This document shows, one piece after another, positions 1-9,531 of a stretch of DNA of 64,000 nucleotides. Location: the NCBI RefSeq assembly GCF_000219585.1, contig NC_015731.1, positions 3,472,001 through 3,536,000 of the forward strand, given 5' to 3'. Origin of the DNA: Nitrosomonas sp. Is79A3. Lineage in GTDB: Bacteria > Pseudomonadota > Gammaproteobacteria > Burkholderiales > Nitrosomonadaceae. The notes under the pieces are model-generated. The model ran no database searches. It was not told where the DNA came from and saw only the letters and a list, made by a program, of their open reading frames with translations. Position 1 is the first letter of the stretch, and each line of letters starts with the position of its first letter. The translations under genes and the position numbers were made by a program.

Positions 1-886
1 TAATATTTAATCCATGGCGAGTCTTTAAATCAGTTATGTAGTCTACCGATTTAATCGCATTGGCAGTTGTTCCGCCATTCTGACCCAGGAATTTAGCGGA
101 TATATAGGTGGTATTCCAGTTGACCCCTGCGACACCTTTATTGTTACCGCCTTTCCCTGCAATTGTGCCGGCAACGTGTGTAGCATGACTGTCAACAATC
201 CCTTGCAAACCACCGTCATAAATTGACTTATTATTGCCAGCGAAATCCCAGCCATGAATATCATCGATCTTTCCATTTCCATCATTGTCGATGCCATCGA
301 CAGGATCAAAACTGTTTGTCCATACATTTGCGATTAAATCAGGGTGGTTAAATTGAATCCCTTCGTCGATAATGCCAACGTAAACGCTATTACTTCCCGT
401 ACATCCTGCCGCCCAAGCCTCATCCGCTTGGCTGCCGAAGCCATTTACCGGCGTGGTAGCATCATCGCCATACATGCCCCATAGCGAGCCATTGGTGTAA
501 TACGTGTCATTTGAAGTTGCCTGGTGTGTGTAAATCCAATTGGGTTCTGCAAATTCAACGACAGAATCATCTTTTAGCAATCTGATTGCCACATGCTGTG
601 ATAAATCCGGTTGAAAACGAATTCTTAGCAAATTTCCACGCCCTTCAGAGATCATCAAGTGCGTTCTGATTCTCTCCAAAACTTCCCCTTTAATCTTCCC
701 AAGCACTCTATTCTCATCTTCATCCACACTGTGAGCACGAAACTGTACTAAAAGCTCGCCTGGAACAAAATTAGGTTGATTCGAAGTAACCGTAAGACTA
801 TTGCTTTCATTTTCCTTTGCTTGCACAGAAGATAGTAATGGAAAGAAAATTAAAGCAGATAATACAACTGTAAGCACACGCTTCAT
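1..886 (-). CDS. S8 family serine peptidase (subtilase), C-terminus beyond window
   Basis: About 295 residues are present and the reading frame is open to the window edge. The protein starts with a Sec signal peptide (MKRVLTVVLSALIFF...VQA), then a propeptide-like region ending in VVEFAEPNW near residue 115, typical of fervidolysin-type S8 prodomains. The catalytic domain follows: the Asp motif reads VGIIDEGIQFNHPDL (Asp about 174, with Glu where Thr/Ser is usual) and the His motif reads DSHATHVAGT (His about 234). The catalytic Ser lies outside the window. The ATG at 886-884 follows a strong AGGAGG sequence at 897-891, which fixes the start. It is probably a secreted or periplasmic protease. 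It is not adjacent to the second S8 gene at 22070-23332 and has a more classical organisation. Function beyond proteolysis cannot be read. Confidence 0.9.
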   Translation of the reverse strand, partial: MKRVLTVVLSALIFFPLLSSVQAKENESNSLTVTSNQPNFVPGELLVQFRAHSVDEDENRVLGKIKGEVLERIRTHLMISEGRGNLLRIRFQPDLSQHVAIRLLKDDSVVEFAEPNWIYTHQATSNDTYYTNGSLWGMYGDDATTPVNGFGSQADEAWAAGCTGSNSVYVGIIDEGIQFNHPDLIANVWTNSFDPVDGIDNDGNGKIDDIHGWDFAGNNKSIYDGGLQGIVDSHATHVAGTIAGKGGNNKGVAGVNWNTTYISAKFLGQNGGTTANAIKSVDYITDLKTRHGLNI

Positions 887-1020
887 GCAAGCCTCCTAAA
901 GATTAAACACTGCAAAATCAAAAAAACCCTTCATTTTCTAAGAACGTCAGGGCTATGCGTTGTTTTAATAACTCCTTTTACTTTACATGCGAGCAGGTTT
1001 CAAGAAAAAAACCTCATTTG

Positions 1021-1494
1021 TTAGTCTTTGGAATTGCGTTCCGATTGTGTCAATAGATGCGGCCATAGACGCTGCATCGCCAGGAACGTAAAAGAAGCCG
1101 ACCAAGTAATCATGGCTAATCCTGCCAAACCTTCAGCAGCAGTTAATATCCGGATGGCTCCAACCGGTAATAAGTCGCCAAATCCGACTGTCGTATAAAC
1201 AACGGATGAAAAATAAATAAAATCAAATAAATTATCTTCGGTCATCCCGGTGATATGCCCCAATCCAATGCCATGCTGCATAACTATGTAACCCGAAGCA
1301 AATATAAGAATTTCCAGCACATGCGCCACCAGCAATCCTAGCATCACCACCAGCACCCCAATCCGCTTATGCATATGTATGCCCACCGCACGGCTTAAGA
1401 AACGCAATGCCTCGTAATGTAATACTACGCAGACTGTCACGATAGTAATGGAGATTGCTAATGCCATCACGTAGGAAGTATTTTCATTCATCAT
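1021..1494 (-). CDS. Two-pore-helix potassium channel family protein
   Basis: Small integral membrane protein of about 157 residues with three to four hydrophobic segments and an ion-channel pore (Ion_trans_2 type). The pore helix and selectivity filter read VVYTTVGFGDLLPVG, the K+ channel signature TVGFGD, in the last third of the protein, followed by the final membrane helix. There is no RCK/TrkA-N cytoplasmic domain, so this is a bare pore. The frame opens at a TTG at 1512, but ATG codons at 1494 and 1491 are more likely starts; none has a convincing ribosome site. The gene is divergent from the YiiX-like gene at 1665 and sits downstream of nothing co-directional. Role is probably passive K+ conductance of the inner membrane; the gating signal is unknown. 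Confidence 0.85.
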   Translation of the reverse strand: MMNENTSYVMALAISITIVTVCVVLHYEALRFLSRAVGIHMHKRIGVLVVMLGLLVAHVLEILIFASGYIVMQHGIGLGHITGMTEDNLFDFIYFSSVVYTTVGFGDLLPVGAIRILTAAEGLAGLAMITWSASFTFLAMQRLWPHLLTQSERNSKD

Positions 1495-1664
1495 TAACAG
1501 GTAAATTATCAATCACAAAACGCATTGTAGACACATATAATAGAAGTTACTGTCATTACATAAAATTTTGCCTATTTTAATTATTCTATGTGCTTCAGTA
1601 TTACCTTACATAACCATGGGAATAACGGTTTCAAACCAATACTTATAGTCATAAGGAAAAATTT

Positions 1665-2477
1665 ATGGGCCAGGTAACTGAATTTGTCGGCCGTGGTCTG
1701 GCACGATTCCTAACCAAGCCAGTGCGGCAAAGCACCCAGGTTGCCACGATCAGTCAGGAAAAACTCGCAACAGCTTTGCAACCCGGAGATGTTCTATTGG
1801 TTGAAGGAAATACCCGTATCAGTGTCGCTATCAAATATCTTACGCAATCCACCTGGTCGCATGCGGCACTGTATGTCGGTAATGTACTTCCCCATAGCGC
1901 ACCCTGGCAGCTACCGCAGGTATTGATTGAAGCCGATCTGAAAGAAGGCGTGCGCGCAATATCATTGGCACACTATGCGCAAATGCACACCCGGATTTGC
2001 CGGCCTGTCGGTTTGAGCGACGAGGATCGCAAACGGGTTGTCGATTATGTAATTGCACGTATCGGTCATCACTATGACCTCAAGCATATTTTCGATCTCG
2101 TTCGGTATCTTCTACCCACTCTGCCGGTGCCCACAAGATTCCGCAGACGCCTACTGGCCCTTGGCAGCGGCGATCCGACACGCGCTATCTGTTCCACCCT
2201 GATCGCACAAGCGTTTGAATCGGTGCGCTATCCAATCTTACCGGAGATTCAGCGCACTTGGTCAGACAATCCAATGCACGCAGATTGCTATGCAGAAATC
2301 TACCACATACGCCATCACAGTCTGTACACACCGCGCGATTTCGACATATCACCCTTCTTCGACATTATAAAACCAGCAATCGAAAATGGCTTTGACTACC
2401 GGTCACTACCCTGGAGTGACACCACACACGATTTAAAGAAGATTCCATGCAAGTCAACGGAAATAAACGCAGATTAG
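1665..2477 (+). CDS. YiiX/YebB-like NlpC/P60-superfamily cysteine hydrolase
   Basis: 270 residues. The domain starts with QPGDVLLVEGNTRIS and STWSHAALYVG (His about 66), and the cysteine motif ICSTLIAQAF (Cys about 176) lies C-terminal to it. This His-before-Cys order is the circularly permuted papain-like fold of the YiiX/YaeF family (DUF830). Family members are amidases or thioesterases, many acting on lipids or peptidoglycan-like amides; the substrate here is unknown. No signal peptide is visible, so it is probably cytoplasmic or membrane-peripheral. It is a monocistronic plus-strand gene facing the large GGDEF-EAL gene convergently. ATG start with a purine-rich AAGGAAAAATTT upstream. Confidence 0.8.
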   Translation: MGQVTEFVGRGLARFLTKPVRQSTQVATISQEKLATALQPGDVLLVEGNTRISVAIKYLTQSTWSHAALYVGNVLPHSAPWQLPQVLIEADLKEGVRAISLAHYAQMHTRICRPVGLSDEDRKRVVDYVIARIGHHYDLKHIFDLVRYLLPTLPVPTRFRRRLLALGSGDPTRAICSTLIAQAFESVRYPILPEIQRTWSDNPMHADCYAEIYHIRHHSLYTPRDFDISPFFDIIKPAIENGFDYRSLPWSDTTHDLKKIPCKSTEINAD

Positions 2478-2522
2478 TTATTTTGATAACCTTAATTATT
2501 TTTTTACATCTTATCGCATGAT

Positions 2523-5500
2523 TTAACTGGGAATATCTGCTCCCGGGCGCCCAAAGTAATAACCTTGCGCAAGATCGATACCCAGGTTCTTTACCATTTC
2601 AAGCGTGGCTGCATCTTCAACGAATTCGGCAACAGTTATCTTGCCAAGTCCACGCGCGACTTCTACCATGGCTTTGACAAAAATCTGATTATCCCGGTTA
2701 TTGGGAAGATCACGGATAAATAGCCCATCTATCTTGAGAATTTCAACTCCTAAATATTTTAGATAGCCAAAAGTCGAGAATCCGCTGCCAAAATCATCCA
2801 AGCAAACACGGCAACCAGCTTGATGAACTGCCTCGATAAAACGCTGGGCATCTTGGATATCTGATACCGCTGCGGTTTCTGTCAACTCAATAATAAGGCG
2901 TTCCGGATTCACATTGAATTCGCTAAGCAAGCTACGAATAAAATTGGGAATAGCCGGATCGTCAAACGTACGCCCGGAAATGTTAATTGCCACCGGCGGT
3001 ATATCCGGATGCTGATTCAGTAGCTCGATGCTGCGCTTGATAACCCATCGATCAATGTTGACAATCTGCCCGTTTTTTTCTGCGATAGGGATAAATTGAC
3101 CGGGCATAATCAAATTATCCGGTTCATTCGTATCCCGCATTCTGACGAGTATTTCTAGATGAATCAATCTATTGTGCGCAGTTTCGTATACACCCTGGAA
3201 ATGAATTTGAAACAGATCTTGCTCAAGTGCCTGAGCAATCCGGTTATACCAAGTCAGCCTATGCATCATGACTTCAGAAGAGTCACGAGTAGCATCGTAG
3301 ATTGCCCAGGTATTCTTGCCCTGATTCTTGGCCTGATACATGGCGGTATCTGCATGAGCAACTAAGTCCTCTGCTGTTTCGCCGTGTTCAGGAAAAACGG
3401 CCACACCAACACTCGTAGTCAGCCGAATGTTAGTTCCACCGAAATGTAGCGGAATAGCTGCAATAGACGTCACAATACGAGCGGGCAGTATGCCGATATC
3501 ATCAGTCGGCTGTATAAGGCTCAGGATGGCGAACTCATCCCCGCCTAAGCGGGCAAATACTTCGATATGCCGAACAATACTGGAAATTTCCCCAGCAGTT
3601 CGCACCAGTACCGTATCACCAGCTTTGTGCCCAAATGTATCGTTAATGTATTTAAAATCATCCAAATCAAAATAGATCAGTGCAAATTTATGATGACTGC
3701 GTAAAGATGTTGCAATCAGATTATCCAGCTCCTCCTGAAAGCGATGGCGGTTATACAAACCGGTCAATGGATCGCGCTCAGCCAGATAGAGAAGCTGTTG
3801 GGCAGTTTGACGCTGTTGCGTAATATCTTCATAAATCCACAACCGCCCAATAATTAGGCATTTAATATCGTTTACCGGGTAGGATGACTGAGTAAGTATC
3901 CGCTCGTCATTCAGTTCAAGTTCAAACCGTTCACTAATTTCATGCGTATCCAGCACATTCAGCACTTGCTTGGAGGCAAGGATAGGCTGCACAAAGCGCT
4001 CGACGGCACGCTCAAGTACAGCTTTAGTGGGCGTATGCAATAAATTTTCATGTTCATTAATCCCCCACATGCGCAAAAATGCTGGATTAACATATTCTAC
4101 TTGCCGTTCATTGTCTTCGAATAAAATACCAATGCTCATGGCAGAAAGTAATGCGCCCATGCGGCTTTGTTCTCGCTCTGCCAGGGTGCGCAATTCGCGC
4201 TGATGTTTCTCGGAAACCTGTAATTCTTCTAAGGCTGATCCTAATTCTTCCTCCGCTTGTCTTTGGTACGTAATATCAAACATCACACCTTGTAGCAGCT
4301 TAGGTTTCCCATCTGTATCTTTCAGCCAAACTGCATCATCCCGGACCCAGGCAATGCTGCCGCCTTTTTTATAGATACGATATTCTGAATGATAAGGCGC
4401 TCCCGTCATCAGGCTGATCGACAAACCAGACATAACGCGCTCTCTATCATCAGGATGTATCTGTTTGATCCAGAGTTGCGGATTATCAAGCCATTCTTTC
4501 ACACTATAGCCAAGTTGTGATTCGAGCTGCGGGCTAACGTAAATGGTATGGAAATCAGCATTAATGGCAGCGGTGTAGGTCACAGCCGGGATTTGTTCGA
4601 TCAGTGACCGGTACTTCGATTCGATACTCAAGCGCTCTGTAATGTCGTGCGCATACCCTATGACGCTGATGATTTCACCGTTCACATCGTTGCATAACGG
4701 TAATTTTATGATATCAAACCAGCGCAACTGGCCATCCGCAAGCGTCACCTGATCAACAGGATTATGGATTCTTTTGCCAGCAAATACCTCGTCGTCATCC
4801 GTATGAAATCCTCGGATATTTTCAGCTGGATTGCCATAACATCGATTTTCTGGCCAGAAATCCGTATCCGGTCTGCCGAGCATTGCTGCCGGCTCCAGTC
4901 CTTGGCTGTTCGCGAAGGCTTGGTTTACCAATACAAAACGATGCTGTCTGTCTTTTACAAAAATCCAATCCGGGGTGGCATCAATAACAGTACGTAATAA
5001 ATTTTTTGCCTGATTAATTTCTTCTTCTGCTCGTTTATGCTCGCTGATATCTTCTACAGTTCCCAATACTTCAACTAGTCTGCCGGTACCATTGACCGTA
5101 ATCTCAGCGCGTTCCCTCACCCATTTTATTTGTCCTTTCACATTGATTCGATGTTCGATATCGTATGTCGCGCCTGTTAAGGCTGCTTGCCAGGCAAAAT
5201 CAACTCGCTCTCGATCCTCTGGTACAACGCATGCCAGGAAACCTTCATAAGTAAGCGGTGTGTTGTCTTCAATGCCAAAAATCTGGAATGTTTCTGTAGA
5301 CCATGTCAGCATATTGCTTTCTAAATTGAGGTGCCAGCTTCCAAGTTTAGCTAACGCTTGCGCGCGCAGAAGGGCTTCTTCACTTTGCTGTAGAATAAGC
5401 TCCTTCGCTTTTCGCTCGCTGATGTCGGTGTGTGTACCCAACATTCGTAGCGGGTGGCCTTGGTGATCCCACTCAACCACTTTACCTAAGGAAAGTATCC

Positions 5501-6692
5501 ATTTCCATTCGCCTTGCCGGGTGAGTTGCCGGAACTCCACCTGATAGTCTTTACGTAATCCGCTGATATAGTCTGTGTAAATCTGATAAACAGATTCACG
5601 ATCTTCGGGATGCATACGATCACGCCAGCTGGCATTGGTTTCTATAAAAGAGAGCGGATCATAACCTAGCATGCGGGCGTATTCTGGACTTACGATTGCC
5701 TCCCCTGTCTGCACATTGAGGTCATAGAGACCTTGATCTGCCGCCATCAGCGCCAAGCGTAGGCGCGACTCACTATCACGCAAGTTTTGCTCAGCTTGAC
5801 GCCGGCTGGCCTGGATGCCAATCATCATGAAGGCAATAAGCGTCGTAGTCGCCACAAAAATGCACAAGATCAATTGATCGAGCTGAGGATTTCCTCTGGA
5901 AAAAGGACCTAAACCTTTAGCGGTTCCTATCACAGCCATCGAGGTAATCGCCATGACTGCAGTAAAAGCCCCTAAAGCATTGAAGCGTAAACCTACCCAT
6001 AGCAAAGGAGGGAACACCAGGAAAGCAAGCGACAACTTGAGTTGACCAATCTCCGGAATACCACCGAATACCAGCCATGCTAAGGAAAGACATCCCCCCA
6101 TGGCTAAAATAAACTCCAACTTAATCTGTGGAAAGTGGAATTTGGGAGTCATTTGATAAGTTCTAAAGAACAGAAGCAGTGGAGTAAAAACCAAAACTCC
6201 CACAGTGTCGCCAAGCCACCAGCCTAACCAAGCCTGGGATATCAAATCAGCCGGCAGCTTCCCGCCGGTATACAACGAAAAGACACCACCACTTGCGGAC
6301 AATAGCATGCTACCTGGCCCGATTAGCAAGAAGGCTGTCACATCACATCCGCGCATGAAGCTGTTCTGGAATCCGACCGTTCGTTTGAGTAGCAAAGCTC
6401 CCAATACCGGGCCTACGGTATTACCGAAAGAAATTCCCATAGCAGCCGGTAGCGTCAGATCACCGACAGTCAGGTTTATAGCAAGCGCGCCCAGAAAGAT
6501 ACCGGGCCAGCACGTGAGTCTCCATACCAAAAGTGCCGCCAACGCTATCCCAGACGGCGGCCAGAACAAAGTGATGCTGGAATCCACATAAGGTATGCTT
6601 AACCCAAGCCTTCCTCCGGCGAAATAAGCTATTGCCAGTAGCAGAATCCGTGCTACGAGAAGGACCGCTGATTCTTTTAGGTGTTGTTTCAT
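2523..6692 (-). CDS. MASE1 sensor, five PAS domains, GGDEF-EAL cyclic-di-GMP enzyme
   Basis: 1389 residues, one of the largest sensors of its type. Order: MASE1 membrane sensor with about eight helices (residues about 10-300), then five PAS/PAC units (about 308-430, 435-555, 560-690, 695-815, 845-960; each PAC ends in a DI(S/T)xR-like linker such as GTHTDISERK), a GGDEF domain (about 965-1135) with intact RLGGDEFAIL, and an EAL domain (about 1140-1389). The EAL signature reads EIL (HLEILVRM) instead of EAL, but NISG, IELTE, DDFGSGFS and KIDG are present, so phosphodiesterase activity is plausible. Predicted role is inner-membrane control of c-di-GMP in response to unknown ligands. Single gene, convergent with the YiiX-like gene. 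It could supply or remove c-di-GMP for the polysaccharide operon at 15-21 kb, which is inference only. Confidence 0.93.
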   Translation of the reverse strand: MKQHLKESAVLLVARILLLAIAYFAGGRLGLSIPYVDSSITLFWPPSGIALAALLVWRLTCWPGIFLGALAINLTVGDLTLPAAMGISFGNTVGPVLGALLLKRTVGFQNSFMRGCDVTAFLLIGPGSMLLSASGGVFSLYTGGKLPADLISQAWLGWWLGDTVGVLVFTPLLLFFRTYQMTPKFHFPQIKLEFILAMGGCLSLAWLVFGGIPEIGQLKLSLAFLVFPPLLWVGLRFNALGAFTAVMAITSMAVIGTAKGLGPFSRGNPQLDQLILCIFVATTTLIAFMMIGIQASRRQAEQNLRDSESRLRLALMAADQGLYDLNVQTGEAIVSPEYARMLGYDPLSFIETNASWRDRMHPEDRESVYQIYTDYISGLRKDYQVEFRQLTRQGEWKWILSLGKVVEWDHQGHPLRMLGTHTDISERKAKELILQQSEEALLRAQALAKLGSWHLNLESNMLTWSTETFQIFGIEDNTPLTYEGFLACVVPEDRERVDFAWQAALTGATYDIEHRINVKGQIKWVRERAEITVNGTGRLVEVLGTVEDISEHKRAEEEINQAKNLLRTVIDATPDWIFVKDRQHRFVLVNQAFANSQGLEPAAMLGRPDTDFWPENRCYGNPAENIRGFHTDDDEVFAGKRIHNPVDQVTLADGQLRWFDIIKLPLCNDVNGEIISVIGYAHDITERLSIESKYRSLIEQIPAVTYTAAINADFHTIYVSPQLESQLGYSVKEWLDNPQLWIKQIHPDDRERVMSGLSISLMTGAPYHSEYRIYKKGGSIAWVRDDAVWLKDTDGKPKLLQGVMFDITYQRQAEEELGSALEELQVSEKHQRELRTLAEREQSRMGALLSAMSIGILFEDNERQVEYVNPAFLRMWGINEHENLLHTPTKAVLERAVERFVQPILASKQVLNVLDTHEISERFELELNDERILTQSSYPVNDIKCLIIGRLWIYEDITQQRQTAQQLLYLAERDPLTGLYNRHRFQEELDNLIATSLRSHHKFALIYFDLDDFKYINDTFGHKAGDTVLVRTAGEISSIVRHIEVFARLGGDEFAILSLIQPTDDIGILPARIVTSIAAIPLHFGGTNIRLTTSVGVAVFPEHGETAEDLVAHADTAMYQAKNQGKNTWAIYDATRDSSEVMMHRLTWYNRIAQALEQDLFQIHFQGVYETAHNRLIHLEILVRMRDTNEPDNLIMPGQFIPIAEKNGQIVNIDRWVIKRSIELLNQHPDIPPVAINISGRTFDDPAIPNFIRSLLSEFNVNPERLIIELTETAAVSDIQDAQRFIEAVHQAGCRVCLDDFGSGFSTFGYLKYLGVEILKIDGLFIRDLPNNRDNQIFVKAMVEVARGLGKITVAEFVEDAATLEMVKNLGIDLAQGYYFGRPGADIPS

Positions 6693-7054
6693 AGAAAACG
6701 AGGGCTTGTTAAACCTATTAATTTTAGCACTGCATCTGGATATCGGAGGTTATTGATTGATTTTATTGTTTTTTATCTTACTTATTCAGGAACTCCCAGG
6801 AGCCTGTCAGTTATCTTCATACAGGCTCAAGAGAAAAGCATGAGCGCGGCTGATAATGCCAGTAATCATTTATTGTTGAACGACACGAACAGAATTTACA
6901 TTTAGATAAATTAGCAGGATAAATCTGAATTTGGAGTGATGTGAAACCATGGCCAGTGCAGTATCAAATGGCTTCAATGTAAGATTGATGCTGTTGATAG
7001 AACAGAAACCCGGCACAAAGATAATCTTAATTGAATTGCGCTACCATATAGTGT
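6693..7054. other. Gene-free stretch between the GGDEF-EAL gene and the ABC gene
   Basis: About 360 bases. It must hold the promoter of the minus-strand GGDEF-EAL gene and the end of the minus-strand lol/ABC operon. The only clear structure is a perfect 8-base inverted repeat, GAGCCTGT at 6800-6807 and ACAGGCTC at 6821-6828 with a 13-base loop. No run of T follows it on the plus strand, so it may act as a processed 3' end for the operon or as an operator. Short open frames here have no recognisable similarity. Confidence 0.5.
6800..6828. terminator. Inverted repeat, possible terminator or operator
   Basis: Arms GAGCCTGT and ACAGGCTC pair perfectly around a 13-base loop. On the minus strand it is 227 bases downstream of the ABC exporter stop codon and 108 bases upstream of the GGDEF-EAL start, so either role is possible. 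Confidence 0.35.
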
Positions 7055-8791
7055 TTAACTGGATCGCTCACTGCTGAGCTCGTTACTCAGGTGCGCTGCC
7101 TGCGACAACGGTTCCGCCATACCATTGGAAAGTATAAACACACGATCTGCCGCATTGATGACAGCCGGTTGATGCGAAACAGCAATAACTGTCAATTCTT
7201 TGGCCAATTTCTGTAGTGTTTCACAGATAGTTTTTTCGCTTTCCGGGTCCAGTGCGCTGGTGGGTTCATCCAGAATTAAGAAGGGTGGATTATGAGCCAG
7301 CGCCCGTGCGATGGCGATGCGCTGGCGCTGTCCGCCGGAAAGCAGCCCGCCACGCTCACCCACAACCGTTTGCAGTCCTTCCGGCAAAGCATTGACAAAA
7401 TCCCAAGCACCGGCCTGACGTAGTGCCCGTTCTGCGTCGGCAGCGGTCAGTGCGGACTCTCCAACCAGAATGTTATTCATCACCGTGTCATGCAGCAAAA
7501 TAGTATCTTGCGAAACATAGCCAATCATGTGGCGCCATTGGCGCAAATTGATATCATGCAGAGATATGCCGTCGATCTGGACTTCGCCGGACTGTGGTTC
7601 GGCCAATCCACAGAGCAGATCCAGCAAAGTGCTTTTGCCGGCACCGGATGGTCCCATGACCGCAGTAAATGAGTTAATCGGTATTTCGATACTCAGATCT
7701 TTGAATATAGTTTTCTGGCCATAATCGAATTTGACATGCTGCAATGAAATGCCTTTTTGCAGCGTAGGCTGCAGTGTTCCCGTTGCTCTTTCTGCCGCTG
7801 CGCGCGCATCCTCTGCAGCCTTACGTAAAGCCCAGTAAGCGCTTTCTTGCGCGGCCAATTGCTGGTGTCTGCGCTGTGTTTTATTCAGCAGTCCCAGAAT
7901 CCGCGTCAGCAAAAAAACCATCAACATGACTTCCGGCAAAGATAATTGCCATACTACCAAAGCAAGGTAAAGGCCGCTGGCTGTCAGAGCAGCAAGTATG
8001 GGCTCTTGCAGCGCGGTTAGCGCGGCTCTATTCATCACTTCCCGGCGTGTGGCTTTTTCCAAGTGTTGCGTCTGTTCGTGCAGAATAGCGTCGGCAACAT
8101 TGTCACGCGCCATAGCTTTCAGTGATTTCACCGAACCTAGCACATCGGATAAGTACGTTAATAAATTACGCAGTAATTGGGTTTGCTTGTTACCTGCACG
8201 CCGAGTTGCGCTGACTAAGCTATTCAACACAATCAGCAGGAACAAGCCAATGATCAATGACGCCAGTGTTGCTTCCCATGAAATAAACAATGCCACGATG
8301 GCATATACCAGCACTTGAATGGCGAGTGCCAGCACGTTAACACTGTGTTCAAAACCGTTGGCTGCGCGATAAGCTTCCGTCGCAACCGAATTGGCGAGCG
8401 ATCCGACAGGTTGCCGCAAATAGTATTGCCACTTGCTGGCCAGCAAAGCTTCTATAAGATCCAGCCGTAGGGCCGTCGCCACATGCGCAACAGTGTATCC
8501 CACCTGGCGATTAGCCAGCAGCAGCACCACACCTTTGAGAAACATACCGCCAACGATAATGATCAAGATCGCATCCAGCGTGGGTTCAATCCCGATATCT
8601 TGCAGCGCTTTCTCCATGAATTTACCGATGCCCGAATCGCCCGACTCGCCTGAATCGCCGACAGCGATCGATAATAAAGGCAGCAGCGCTGTTAAACTCA
8701 AGCCTTCAGCGATACCGGCAATCAGCAATGCAATCAGAACAAAAGCGCTGCGCCGGGGAAAAACCATAATGTACGTAAATAAAGTACGCAT
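7055..8791 (-). CDS. ABC exporter, fused permease and ATPase
   Basis: 578 residues. N-terminal six-helix exporter membrane domain (about 1-310) and C-terminal nucleotide-binding domain with Walker A GPSGAGKST, signature LSGGQRQR, Walker B FLILDEPTSALD and the switch His in VIAVSHQP. This is a type IV (MsbA-like) half-transporter working as a homodimer in the inner membrane. Substrate is not evident. There is no C39 peptidase domain. It lies 50 bases downstream of lolD on the same strand, so it is probably co-transcribed with lolC-lolD; a lipid, LPS-related or peptide substrate would fit, but MsbA itself is not claimed because sequence alone cannot separate MsbA from other exporters. Confidence 0.88.
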   Translation of the reverse strand: MRTLFTYIMVFPRRSAFVLIALLIAGIAEGLSLTALLPLLSIAVGDSGESGDSGIGKFMEKALQDIGIEPTLDAILIIIVGGMFLKGVVLLLANRQVGYTVAHVATALRLDLIEALLASKWQYYLRQPVGSLANSVATEAYRAANGFEHSVNVLALAIQVLVYAIVALFISWEATLASLIIGLFLLIVLNSLVSATRRAGNKQTQLLRNLLTYLSDVLGSVKSLKAMARDNVADAILHEQTQHLEKATRREVMNRAALTALQEPILAALTASGLYLALVVWQLSLPEVMLMVFLLTRILGLLNKTQRRHQQLAAQESAYWALRKAAEDARAAAERATGTLQPTLQKGISLQHVKFDYGQKTIFKDLSIEIPINSFTAVMGPSGAGKSTLLDLLCGLAEPQSGEVQIDGISLHDINLRQWRHMIGYVSQDTILLHDTVMNNILVGESALTAADAERALRQAGAWDFVNALPEGLQTVVGERGGLLSGGQRQRIAIARALAHNPPFLILDEPTSALDPESEKTICETLQKLAKELTVIAVSHQPAVINAADRVFILSNGMAEPLSQAAHLSNELSSERSS

Positions 8792-8841
8792 AAGCCGGTT
8801 ATAAAAATGGATGAATAATCGGTGGTTTGTTCACGTAGTCA

Positions 8842-9531
8842 TTATGCATTTGGAATATCGCATAAAACGCCATCGATCAATTGCTTGATTTGTTGGGCAC
8901 GATTGGCAAGACGGGAATCGTGCGTCACAATGACCAGACTGGCATTAATTCTATGGTTCAACTCCAGCATCAAATCAAAGACGCTTTCAGCTGTCTGCCG
9001 GTCAAGATTTCCAGTAGGTTCATCAGCCAGGATGCAGGCGGGTTGTGTAACCAATGCACGCGCAACCGCAGCGCGCTGGCGTTCACCGCCGGATAATTCA
9101 CCGGGAGTATGTGTCAGGCGATGACTCAATCCAACTTGTTTCAAAATATCTTCTGCCCGGTCATACGCTTCCTGGTTCGGCAATCTACGAATTAGCAGCG
9201 GCATGGCCACATTTTCCAGCGCGCTGAATTCCGGTAACAAATGATGAAACTGATAAATGAAGCCGAGTGAACCATTGCGTAACCGGCAACGCTCTTCTTC
9301 ATTAATTTGTGCGATATCTTGTCCGAGAATCCGGATATTCCCGCTTGTCGGCGCATCCAATCCGCCGAGTATATGCAGCAACGTGCTTTTGCCGGAACCG
9401 GACGCGCCGACAATCGCTAACATTTCCCCTTTAATCAGATCCAGATTAACGCCCTTTAATACGGGAACTGCCAAATCACCCTGGGAAAACTGCTTGACCA
9501 GATTGCGGCAAGAGATGACGGTATCATTCAT
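8842..9531 (-). CDS. lolD: Lipoprotein-releasing system ATP-binding protein LolD
   Basis: 229 residues from the ATG at 9531 ([15 protein letters not shown]). A longer reading frame upstream overlaps lolC deeply and is unlikely. Walker [14 protein letters not shown]-loop region [21 protein letters not shown], signature [15 protein letters not shown] and Walker [12 protein letters not shown] are all present. FxYQFHHLLxEF is characteristic of LolD within the MacB/LolD group. LolD powers release of outer-membrane lipoproteins from the inner membrane to LolA. Its first codons overlap the lolC stop by eight bases, giving translational coupling. Confidence 0.95.
   Translation of the reverse strand: MNDTVISCRNLVKQFSQGDLAVPVLKGVNLDLIKGEMLAIVGASGSGKSTLLHILGGLDAPTSGNIRILGQDIAQINEEERCRLRNGSLGFIYQFHHLLPEFSALENVAMPLLIRRLPNQEAYDRAEDILKQVGLSHRLTHTPGELSGGERQRAAVARALVTQPACILADEPTGNLDRQTAESVFDLMLELNHRINASLVIVTHDSRLANRAQQIKQLIDGVLCDIPNA

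Noticed and set aside
7055..8791. Naming the exporter in the lol operon as MsbA.
   Set aside because: Fold and motifs fit but do not separate MsbA from other homodimeric exporters, and no LPS genes are adjacent.
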